The notes under the pieces: model-generated | The model's input: only the letters and a program-made list of their open reading frames with translations | Told to the model about the DNA's origin: nothing | Databases searched by the model: none | Program-made: the position numbers and the translations under genes | In this document: positions 38,460 to 45,799 of the stretch, piece by piece | How positions within the stretch are numbered: the stretch's first letter is position 1 | Layout: each line of letters opens with the position of its first letter | Assembly (NCBI GenBank): GCA_028023455.1 | Contig: JAQFVV010000228.1 | Span: 1,759,591 to 1,823,590, forward strand | DNA length: 64,000 nt | From: Epiperipatus broadwayi | Lineage: Eukaryota; Onychophora; Udeonychophora; Euonychophora; Peripatidae | Reading direction: 5' to 3'

Positions 38460-39340
38460 ATATGAACAACTGCAAATATATACTCTTTGTTCAATCATAA
38501 ATTAGTATGTTGCAAAGTTAAATAAAATAATAGTTGCATTAAAAAATAAATCTTATTCCAATCATATTTACAAGAATATTGATATATATTCTTTAGAAAC
38601 ATCTATTTATAGTAAATTTCAAGAGTTATTGAGCACTAAAATTCTTAGTTTAGATTCCCAGTATTGCCATGCAACTAAAACTAGATTTTTCTTGAAGAAT
38701 GTGATATGAATATTAGTAGATCTTTTCTTGAGTTCACAATTAAAAAGAATCCCAACTGATTATTCTGATAATGAAGTCCTTATTATTAATTTGATTAGAA
38801 GTAAATATGCTTTCTGCTTGGCAGAATAAAATGGAAATTAATAATCAATATAGAAAGTTAAGGAGAGAAATTCATTTATTGAAAAAAAGTCTTAAAAATG
38901 ATTTATGAATTAATACCACATAAATAACTGATCACAGTCACTTTAGTTAATCTTCTTTAATGCAATGAAAGTAATGAATGGATCTAAAGAAATGCTGCCA
39001 TAATCTCATTAAATCCATTGATGGCATTTTCTTATATAATGTCAGTGATATTTCAGACAAATGGAGTATTTTAGTCATCTTTTCAACAATGATAAAATAA
39101 TTGAAGTTATGACTTTTATGATATTTTATCTAAATATATAAAATATACATTTTTCCTTTTTCTTTTTAAAACTATATAATTATATTCATATTTTATCTAC
39201 TTATTTAAATTAGGACCAAGATACCCAGCTTAATGAAATGACAACAGTTCTTTGCAGTCTTACAAATGGAAATAGCTAAAAGTTCTGATGAGTTACCTAG
39301 AGAAGATTTAAATTATGATAATGATATGTTAACTTAAAAA
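38460..39340 (+). pseudogene. Second degenerate LINE fragment (endonuclease-RT linker)
   Basis: Readings in shifting frames look protein-like: RIPTDYSDNEVLIINLIRS (about 38749-38805), NNQYRKLRREIHLLKKSLKN (about 38841-38900), then EMTTVLCSLTNGNS (about 39235-39285). After a frameshift this continues SSDELPREDLNYD. The last two match the pattern '...AL..L.NGKSPG.DGLP.EF' found at the start of many LINE reverse transcriptases. The catalytic part is absent. It may be a fragment of a related element placed directly behind the L1/Tx1-like copy. Confidence 0.4.
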
Positions 39341-39438
39341 AAATTTTTTAGGAATAATTCAAGAAATTGTGAAAAACAATTATAAAATTTTTTATATTGT
39401 CCTAATTTTTAAAAATGAAGACATTTGGCAAGATTCAT

Positions 39439-39461
39439 GGATGATGATGATGATGATGATG

Positions 39462-39530
<69 letters not shown>
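39439..39530. repeat. ATG then ATT trinucleotide microsatellite
   Basis: About nine ATG/GAT units pass directly into about 21 ATT units. Translations give poly-Met and poly-Ile, which are artefacts. This tract forms the left boundary of the first copy of the repeat family described next. Confidence 0.9.
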
Positions 39531-39889
39531 TCAGGGATAGACTTTATTGAGATTCAATAAAAACATGAGGTCTTAGATACAAATTAATTCATGATATTAT
39601 ATATGTAATAAAGGTTTATAATCTTGATAGCAAAGAAAACATGATTTACATAATTGAAAGAAAAAAATAATTACATAACAAGATACATGTCAAATTAGGT
39701 TTCCATAGAATTTTTAAATGTGATCTTGAAAAAAATGCATGGAAACACATAATAATATGAATGAAAACATATGGAGCAAAGTTTGAAGTTGATGTTAGAT
39801 TGACATATGGTCCCATAAAAATTGAGATCATTTAGTAAGAGTACTACTAAATCTTATTGTTCATTTGTTACATAAGTTCAATGTGAAAA

Positions 39890-40194
39890 AAAATGGAAAA
39901 ATACTAGTCAGTATGAATTGTATCTTGGGAAAATGGAAAAATATTAGTTATTATGAATTGCATCTTGGGAAAATGGAAAAATACTAGTCAGCATAAATTG
40001 CATCTTGGGAAAAATGAAAAAACACTAGTCTGCAGAAATTGCATCTTGAGAAAATGGAAAAATACTAGTTCAGCATGAATTGCATCTTGAAAAAATGGAT
40101 AAACAATAGTCGTCATGAATTGTATCTTGCGAAAATGGAATAATAATTCTGCATGAATTGCATCTTTGGAAAATGGAAAAATACTAAACAGCAT
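39890..40194. repeat. About 40-bp minisatellite, left block
   Basis: Roughly seven and a half units of about 40 bp, each of the form GAAAAATACTAGTCAGCATG then AATTGCATCTTGGGAAAATG, with scattered substitutions and one-base indels. The array continues after the retrozyme insertion (41197-41340, about three and a half units) and reappears at 44705-45025 in another copy of the family. The repeated minus-strand peptide seen here is only the translation of the unit. Confidence 0.85.
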
Positions 40195-40259
40195 TTATTA
40201 ATGTTATATATAGAGTAAGTTAAAAACAAATCCTTAACAAGCTTCAAAAATACCCTCAA

Positions 40260-40299
40260 CTTCAGATCACGGTTTCTGCCTCTAGCGTCATCAGTGAGG
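40260..40299 (-). ncRNA. Hammerhead ribozyme, unit 1 (damaged)
   Basis: The minus strand keeps CTGATGA and GAAA, but three substitutions spoil pairing relative to units 2 and 3. The stem I 3' strand reads TGAAG instead of TGAGG, stem III has a C-A mismatch (CCGTGA), and the first stem II pair is C-A. Cleavage would be expected to be weak or absent. Confidence 0.7.
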
Positions 40300-40628
40300 T
40301 GCTAGGGAATAAAAATACTAGAACGAGTCTAGCATTTTATCAATGCCTAACTATTGAGAAGAAAATCTGAAACTTTCAAACATTTAAATGTCCAAAAATC
40401 CAGCTATCTAACTCAAATAGCAGTATGGGACTGAACTAAGTTCAGATATACCATATATTAATAGCTCTAGCAATATAAAATCGCCAAAGCCTTAATAGCA
40501 AAAAACTAAAATTAAATTGACAAAAAATCAAGTCAGATGACCTAATTTTAATAAAGCTCGCATTTACAAATGTTATATATAGAGTAAGTTAAAAACAAAC
40601 CCTTAACAAGCTTCAAAAATATCCTCAA

Positions 40629-40668
40629 CCTCAGACCGCGGTTTCTGCCTCTAGCATCATCAGTGAGG
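40629..40668 (-). ncRNA. Type I hammerhead ribozyme, unit 2 (intact)
   Basis: Minus strand 5' to 3': stem I strand CCTCA; core CTGATGA; stem II TGC-TAGAG-GCA (three pairs, five-base loop); core GAAA; stem III CCGCGG; then T and C (U16.1, C17); stem I strand TGAGG. Stem I has five Watson-Crick pairs, and every invariant core residue is present, with the cleavage site after the C at 40634. The open end at stem I makes it type I. Stem III with its closing pair is the self-complementary octamer ACCGCGGT, too short to close well on itself but able to pair eight bases between two units. That is as in known animal retrozymes, which cleave as dimers. Confidence 0.88.
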
Positions 40669-40997
40669 TGCTAGGGAATAAAAATACTAGAACGAGTCTA
40701 GCATTTTATCAATGCCTAACTATTGAGAAGAAAATCTGAAACTTTCAGACATTTAAATGTCCAAAAATCCAGCTATCTAACTCAAATAGCAGTATGGGAC
40801 TGAACTAAGTTCAGATATACCATATATTAATAGCTCTAGCAATATAAAATCGCCAAAGCCTTAATAGCAAAAAACTAAAATTAAATTGACAAAAAATCAA
40901 GTCAGATGACCTAATTTTAATAAAGCTCGCATTTACAAATGTTATATATAGAGTAAGTTAAAAACAAACCCTTAACAAGCTTCAAAAATATCCTCAA

Positions 40998-41037
40998 CCT
41001 CAGACCGCAGTTTCTGCCTCTAGCATCATCAGTGAGG
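40998..41037 (-). ncRNA. Type I hammerhead ribozyme, unit 3 (intact core)
   Basis: Same architecture as unit 2, exactly 369 bp away, with CTGATGA at 41032-41026. One change turns a C-G of stem III into a U-G wobble (GAAACTGCGGTC). Cleavage at the C at 41003, together with that at 40634, would release a 369-nt monomer RNA. Confidence 0.85.
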
Positions 41038-41100
41038 TGCTAGGGAATAAAAATACTAGAACGAGTCTAGCATTTTATCAATGCCTAACTATTGAGAAGA

Positions 41101-41182
41101 AAATCTGAAACTTTCAGACATTTAAATGTCCAAAAATCCAGCTGGATTTTTGGACATTTAAATATCTGAAAGTTTCAGATTT
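41101..41182. repeat. Abutting 41-bp inverted repeat at the retrozyme terminus
   Basis: Bases 41101-41141 equal the reverse complement of 41142-41182 with a single mismatch and no spacer; the centre is TCCAGCTGGA. The left arm is ordinary retrozyme sequence and the right arm is its inverted copy, after which the target duplication follows at once. Since the RNA sense is the minus strand, this is the 5' end of the inserted RNA and the 3' end of its first-strand cDNA. It fits self-primed (snap-back) synthesis or template switching. Confidence 0.85.
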
Positions 41183-41410
41183 AAACTAAACAGCATGATT
41201 AGCATCTTGGGAAAATGGAAAAATACTACTTCAGCATGAATTATATTTAGGGGAAATGGAAAGGAATACTAAGTTAGCATGAATAGTATTTCGGTAAAAT
41301 AGAAAAATACTACTCAGCATGAATGGCATCTTGTCAGATTTAGGTTTTTAGTACTTTCTAAAGTAAAACATTGGAATTTCTTACCTTGACTGTGAACAAG
41401 TGAACTGCTT

Positions 41411-41470
41411 TCTGCAGGACTACTACTATTATTACTATTACTACTTTTTTATTGTTATTATTGTAATTTC
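41411..41470. repeat. Imperfect ACT/ATT microsatellite
   Basis: ACTACTATTATTACTATT-type repeats, then TTATTGTTATTATTG. The tract forms the right boundary of family copy 1 and the left target of the Penelope-like insertion. ATTGTTATTATT occurs here (41451-41462) and just after the Penelope element (42575-42586). Confidence 0.7.
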
Positions 41471-41495
41471 AGATTTTTCTTCACTATTAATAATT

Positions 41496-41626
41496 ATGTA
41501 AGATTTAATACGTTTGACGTATATAGTGAAATTAAATTCATAAAAAAAAAAAAAAATTACACTAATATTTCTTAAGGCTAAGCGCTTTCAGAGCATTCGA
41601 CTCCATATTCATAGCTTCCCAATCTA
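41496..41626 (+). repeat. Left inverted terminal repeat of the Penelope-like element
   Basis: This matches the reverse complement of 42451-42576 over its whole length, with a few substitutions and a different poly-A length (15 versus about 10). The shared blocks include GTAAGATTTAATACG, GACGTATATAGTGAAATTAA, CTTAAGGCTAAGCGCTTTCA and GAGCATTCGACTCCATATTC. Penelope-like elements are known to be bounded by LTR-like repeats that may be inverted. About 33 unmatched bases (41463-41495) precede it, reminiscent of the short tail at one end of such elements. Confidence 0.8.
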
Positions 41627-41632
41627 CTGCAC

Positions 41633-42421
41633 TGAAGAGAATGAGTTGAATACAATTATTTACTTGGACTTAATAATTAAGAGAAGGCACAGATGTTTTA
41701 ATTACAATATGAAAGTAAAACCACTAAACATCCATACTAGCTCCAAAACTCCCAAAGCCCACAAATTGGCAGGGCTTTCTGCCTTCTTGTTCAGGAATTA
41801 CCATTTATGCAAATATGAAGAGGATAGAAGGATAAATATTAACAAGTATATTAGTGATCTAATGAAGGTTGGTTACGATTTTGTAACCATCAATAAAAGA
41901 ATCAAAACATTTTATGAAAACATAAATAAACCAAGAAAGGACAAAAAACAACTTATATGTCTGCCATACATACCTAATATTGCAAAAGAACTAGTCAAAA
42001 AATTACAGAATGAATTCACAGTAGGTTTTCGAACCCCTCCTAACACTAATAGAATTATTAACAACTCTAAGGATAAGATTGATATACAAACTACTCCACA
42101 TGTGGTGTACAAAATGACATGCCCTCAGGCTAACTGTGGAGCAGTATACTACAGTGAGACCTGGGTCACTATAAACAATAGAGTAGCTCAACACAAATAC
42201 TTATACAAAAGAGTATTAAACAGAAGTGAGGGCAGCTCAGTATTTGTTGACCCCTAAAAGAGGCTAATCATGAATTTGAACCTGCATGTGCTGAAATAGT
42301 TTCCACTGAGAGAAATGACATCAAAAGGAAGGTGAAAGAAGCATGGTATATAGCAAGAGACTTGAAAGCAATAAACAGGAAGGATATATGCTTTTCTATA
42401 TCAAAGAGATGGACAATATAA
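41633..42421 (+). pseudogene. Penelope-like element C-terminus with GIY-YIG-like domain
   Basis: The 203-residue frame at 41646-42257 begins with IIYLDLIIKRRHRCFNYNM, the end of a Penelope-type reverse transcriptase ('FLDL.I.R..G.F...'). It continues through the linker with SSKTPKAHKLAGLSAFLFRN and LICLPYIPNIAKELVKKL. It then enters a GIY-YIG-type nuclease: VVYKMTCPQANCGAVYYSET (about residues 154-173), then NNRVAQHK. Compared with active domains the first Gly is Val and YIG is YYS, while the Cys pair is kept. After the stop at 42255-42257 a frameshift recovers KEANHEFEPACAEIVSTERN and KRKVKEAWYIARDLKAINRK, the usual C-terminal tail, to the stop at about 42421. The catalytic RT core is missing: the element is 5'-truncated right at its inverted repeat. 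It cannot act by itself. Confidence 0.85.
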
Positions 42422-42450
42422 ATGAGATTGCATAGATTTGCATAAATTAT

Positions 42451-42576
42451 TAGATTGGGAGGCTATGAATATGGAGTCGAATGCTCTGAAAGCGCTTAGC
42501 CTTAAGAAATATTAGTGTAATTTTTTTTTTATGAATTTAATTTCACTATATACGTCAAGCGTATTAAATCTTACAT
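42451..42576 (-). repeat. Right inverted terminal repeat of the Penelope-like element
   Basis: Reverse-complement partner of 41496-41626. It begins at once after the end of the protein tail and ends in GTATTAAATCTTACAT, followed by ATT-type microsatellite. The two repeats plus the interior span about 1.08 kb. High similarity of the arms argues for a fairly recent insertion despite the broken frame. Confidence 0.8.
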
Positions 42577-43260
42577 TGTTATTATTAGTATTATTATGTT
42601 TCAAATATAAACTTTTATAAGACTCAAAAAGGGTTGCATGAGTTACATATGGAAATGTAAGGTTTTAGATACAAGTTAAAATGTGATATTACATATGCAA
42701 TAAGGATTTACAATCTTGTATGCGATAAGAAAAAAAAGACTTACAGTAATTGAAAGAAGAATTAATATTACATAATGAGATAGATGTGCCACATTAGATT
42801 TACATAGAATTTTTAAATGGAATCTTGAGTAAAATACATGTAAGCACATTACAGAATGAAGAAAAACATATATGGTATGTGGGGTTGGAGTTGGTGTTAG
42901 ATTAATATATGATTGTATATAAATTGGGTCTTTTTTATGGAAAAGATTATAGTTTTCATGGCTTGTATGTGAAAAACATGAGTTTTTAGATACAATTTGA
43001 TACATTTGATTATATATGCAATGAGAGTTTACAATTTGTTTATAATTTAAAAAAAGTCATTTACAGTAGTTAGAATAATAATAATTGCTGCATAATAAGA
43101 TACATATTTCAAATTAGGTTTACATAAATTTTATAAAAGCTTTATGAGATATTTGTTAATAAATTTAGAGAGAGTGAATGAAGTTATTGTTCCATTGATA
43201 TATGGCTGCACATAAATTGTACTTATTAGTTGGTAAGCACTATAGGTGTCAAGGTTAAGT
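42577..43260. repeat. Copies 2 and 3 of the 39.5-kb repeat family (partial, tandem)
   Basis: 42577-42950 and 42955-43260 both align by eye with 39540-39870 and 44320-44690. Shared strings include GAGTTTTTAGATACAA / GGTCTTAGATACAAATT, ATATGCAAT-AG-TTTACAATCTTG, TTACAGTAATTGAAAGAA and ACATAGAATTTTTAAATG. Neither copy contains the minisatellite part. The first starts in ATT microsatellite. Confidence 0.65.
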
Positions 43261-44265
43261 CTTACTGTTCATGTACTGGGTATTTAAAGTTTATTTGAGG
43301 TAAGTTGGTGGAATGATCTTGTAACTTTCTTTGAATCAGTGGGTTGATGAGGTGGATGTATTGTATTACTCTCAAGTGGTGTGGTATTTATTTCAGAGTT
43401 CACACTAGTGTCATGTTGGAGCTATGAGTTCATGCATGGTAGGTAATTAAGCTGGTTAAGATTCCAAAAAGTGGTGTGGAAGTGATATAGAGAGCAGTCA
43501 GAATCTGTTGCTGATATAGACTTGAAGAGAAAATGTTTTAAATGATGCAAAATATCCTCTGTGGCATGGTAATAAATTTTGAAAGATTGTTATCAGCATG
43601 TCAGGCATCTACTCCATAGAATGGGAGGGGGGTTACAATCTTGTGTTTTAAGTCTAGGCTTTAAATGTTGTTTGCATTGGTTGCCCTGAAATTTCAAATT
43701 GGCTTATTCATTAATGGACTTAAAATATCTTTGCTATTGCTGACATGGAAATTGTTTTTGATAATGTTGGCATATTTTTTTTCATAAGATAAAGCTGACA
43801 ATATGATAAAATAGGTTTGGTACCAATCATTTGGTCATGTGGTTGTATGGCAGTCATTTTGATTGCTTTTAATGATTTAATGTAATTTTTTTAAGAAAAA
43901 GCTTTTGTGAATTCAGTATCTTAGAAAAGATGTGGGGTATAATTAATTGTTATTAATTGGTTCAATATATGTTAAATTTATCTGAATTATTGCAGATTTT
44001 GAGTGATCTTTTGGGGGTTTAAACCTGGAAAAATTTTTTTGTTGCCTAGCAATACTAAGGTTCACTGCCACTAAGAAAATATTTTTCCTTTCAATTGTCC
44101 ATTACATGCATGGATTTTTTGTCACTAGAGTATTATCTAATTAGGTCAAGTTCAACCTTTGGAATGATTTAAAATTTATCTTTAATAAAATACTATGCAA
44201 ATTCTTAGGATTTGAAACAGAAGCTCTTGGAATAAAATGATGACAGGACTAAAATTCATTGTTGA
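43260..44265 (-). other. Coding-like but unidentified minus-strand relic
   Basis: The minus strand has runs that look once protein-coding, with frameshifts between them. One is HDTSVNSEINTTPLESNTIH followed by PPHQPTDSKKVTRS (about 43416-43310, ending in a stop near 43270). Another is SLKAIKMTAIQPHDQMIGTK followed by LSYCQLYLMKKNM (about 43890-43790). Fragments such as FEIS and the Pro/Thr/Ser-rich tail with VTRS recall the integrase-to-tail region of Ty3/Gypsy elements, but the similarity is too weak to assert. It lies between copies 3 and 4 of the repeat family. Confidence 0.25.
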
Positions 44266-44267
44266 AC

Positions 44268-45125
44268 TGATTATTATTATTATTGTTGTTGTTGTTGTTG
44301 TTGTTGTTATGATGATGTTTCAAAAAGTAAACTTTATTGAGATTCACGTTTGAAAACACGAGGTCTTAGATACAAATTGATTAATGATATAACATATGTA
44401 ATAAAGTTTTACAATCTTGTTTGTGATAGGAAAAAAAAAACATGATTTACAATAATTGGAAGAAAATGAATTATTAAATAACAAGATACATATATCAAAT
44501 TAAGCTTACATAGAATTTATAAATGTGATATTGAACAAATTCTGTGAAAACACACATGATAGTATGAGTTAAAACATATGGAGGAGAGATTGCAGTTTGT
44601 TTTAGATTGACATATGGTCCCATAAAAATTAGGCTCATTTGGTGAGAGAGTGATAGTTTTCATTGTTAAATCTTATTGTTAATTTGTTACATAAGTTCCA
44701 TGTGAAAAAAAGTTGTAAAAATACTAGTCAGCATGATTTGCATCTTGGAAAAATGGAAAAAACTAGTTCAGCATCAATTGCATTTTGGTAGAATGAAAGA
44801 ATACTAGCAAGCACGAATTGCATCTTGTGAAATGGAAAAAATGCTAGGTAGCATGAACTGCATGTTGGGAAAATGGAAAAATACTAATTCAGCATAAATT
44901 GCATCTTGGGAAAATGGAAAAATACTAGTTAAGCATGGATTGTATTTTGGGAAAATGGAAAAATACTAGTTACCATGAATAGCATCTTGGTAAAATAGAA
45001 AAATACTACTGAGCATGAATTTCATCTTATCAGGTTTAGGTTTTTAATACTTTCTAAGGTAAAATATTGGAGTTTGTTACCTTGACAGTGAACAATTGAA
45101 CTGCTTGCTGCAGGGCTATTATGAA
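44268..45125. repeat. Copy 4 of the repeat family, with minisatellite
   Basis: It starts with ATT/GTT/GATGATG microsatellite (44268-44316), then AAACTTTATTGAGATTCACG and GAGGTCTTAGATACAAATTG. The minisatellite (about 44705-45025, some eight units of about 40 bp) and the right end (GGTTTTTAATACTTTCTAAG to CTTGCTGCAGGGC, ending about 45115) follow. It has no retrozyme insertion, so it shows the empty state of the site occupied at 40195 in copy 1. Confidence 0.75.
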
Positions 45126-45284
45126 GATATTTGGTTATGTGATATCTCTGTTGCCATATTGTTTTAAAAATTATCATTTAAAGATTTGATTTTTTATTAA
45201 AATTTTGAATGAAAATTATTACATAACATTGAACAAAAGATATGAATACATTCTAAATAAACAAAGTGTGTACAGATAAGTTTT

Positions 45285-45400
45285 TTACCTTTTCAACTTT
45301 AGGATTTTTGGACTCTCTAAGTGTAAAACTCTGGAGCTTGTTGTCTTTACAATGAACAGATAACCCACTTGCTGCTGTACTGTTGTTGTTGTTGTTGTTG

Positions 45401-45473
<73 letters not shown>

Positions 45474-45528
45474 CCACTTTAGCAAAGGTATTTCCAAGAA
45501 TTTTGTTAAAATGATTACTTTCAGTCAT
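45285..45528 (-). other. Asn-repeat frame with peptide shared by the repeat family
   Basis: A 91-residue minus-strand frame (45253-45528) contains an AAC/AAT-encoded Asn run. It is followed by STAASGLSVHCKDNKLQSFT and LRESKNPKVEKV. Copy 4 of the repeat family encodes a very similar string on its minus strand near 45110-45030 (AASSSIVHCQGNKLQYFTLE), and copy 1 a weaker one near 41420-41335. So the right end of the family seems to derive from, or contain, a short coding or exon-like segment next to a microsatellite. The KVEKV sequence is followed by GTAAAA, a possible donor. The Asn run itself is microsatellite (45378-45473). Confidence 0.35.
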
Positions 45529-45574
45529 AATTGAATAGATACTAGAGATTCAATATGATTTTAGATAATCCAGA

Positions 45575-45785
45575 AGTATTAATACTATCACTGTTCAAGC
45601 CAGCAACACCTGAAAAAGAGTGGAGAATAATACCACTCAAAATGTAAATTACTAACTTGTGTTGTCTATTTATATGTTATTACTAACATGTTTATATTTG
45701 AAAAGTTTAAATTAAGTTTAAAATTTTCAAGTTATTCAACATTTAATGATAGATGATGAAAATAGTCCAACCTATTATCACATAT
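45575..45785 (+). mobile_element. tRNA-SINE family, body-only copy
   Basis: This aligns with the body and tail of the SINE at 35130-35320. Shared strings include ACCTGAAAA-GAG-GGAGAATA, ACTAAC-TGTGTTG, TATTACTAACA, TTTGAAAAGTTTAAAT and a GATGAAAATAGTCCAA end. The tRNA-like head is lost or beyond recognition. Three copies of this SINE family are therefore present in the window. Confidence 0.55.
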
Positions 45786-45799
45786 ACTATTTTCAGGGT

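Larger units (their letters stand above)
40195..41184 (-). mobile_element. Retrozyme: tandem 369-bp repeats each with a hammerhead ribozyme
   Basis: Two full units and a partial third repeat at an exact 369-bp spacing (units begin near 40191, 40560 and 40929). Units 2 and 3 are nearly identical and unit 1 differs by a few substitutions. Each unit carries, on the minus strand, a sequence satisfying the hammerhead ribozyme consensus. The whole insertion is flanked by a 12-bp direct repeat, ACTAAACAGCAT (40183-40194 and 41185-41196), consistent with target duplication at a staggered cut. It sits inside a minisatellite whose units continue on both sides. Tandem hammerhead units of a few hundred bp without coding capacity are the definition of metazoan retrozymes, non-autonomous retroelements that spread through small circular RNAs. 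The minus strand is therefore the sense strand of the RNA. Confidence 0.85.
39531..41410. repeat. Copy 1 of a repeat family with microsatellite ends and minisatellite core
   Basis: The left part (39531-39890), starting ACTTTATTGAGATTCA and AGGTCTTAGATACAAATT, recurs at 42600-42950, 42960-43260 and 44330-44700. The core is a roughly 40-bp minisatellite, and the right end (about 41335-41425, TTTAGGTTTTTAGTACTTTC...CTGCAGGAC) recurs at 45030-45120. ATT-type microsatellite flanks both ends. The retrozyme insertion at 40195-41184 interrupts the core. I do not recognise the family. Its minus strand encodes a short peptide string near the right end that also appears at 45.3 kb. Confidence 0.7.

Noticed and set aside
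39283-39330. CTGATGA inside the LINE relic as another hammerhead
   Set aside because: No GAAA at the right distance and no stem I or stem III pairing. The same holds for CTGATGA-like strings near 6825, 50646, 52219 and 62470.
39369-39560. Frame with poly-Met and poly-Ile
   Set aside because: It is a translation of the ATG/ATT microsatellite.
39988-40194. Minus-strand frame with repeated peptide unit
   Set aside because: The repetition comes from the roughly 40-bp minisatellite. The unit length is not a stable multiple of three, so the frame shifts between units and no protein repeat is maintained.
40191-41140. CRISPR-like array or plain satellite
   Set aside because: Units are contiguous 369-bp repeats with no spacers. 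The target duplication and ribozyme core point to a retrozyme insertion.
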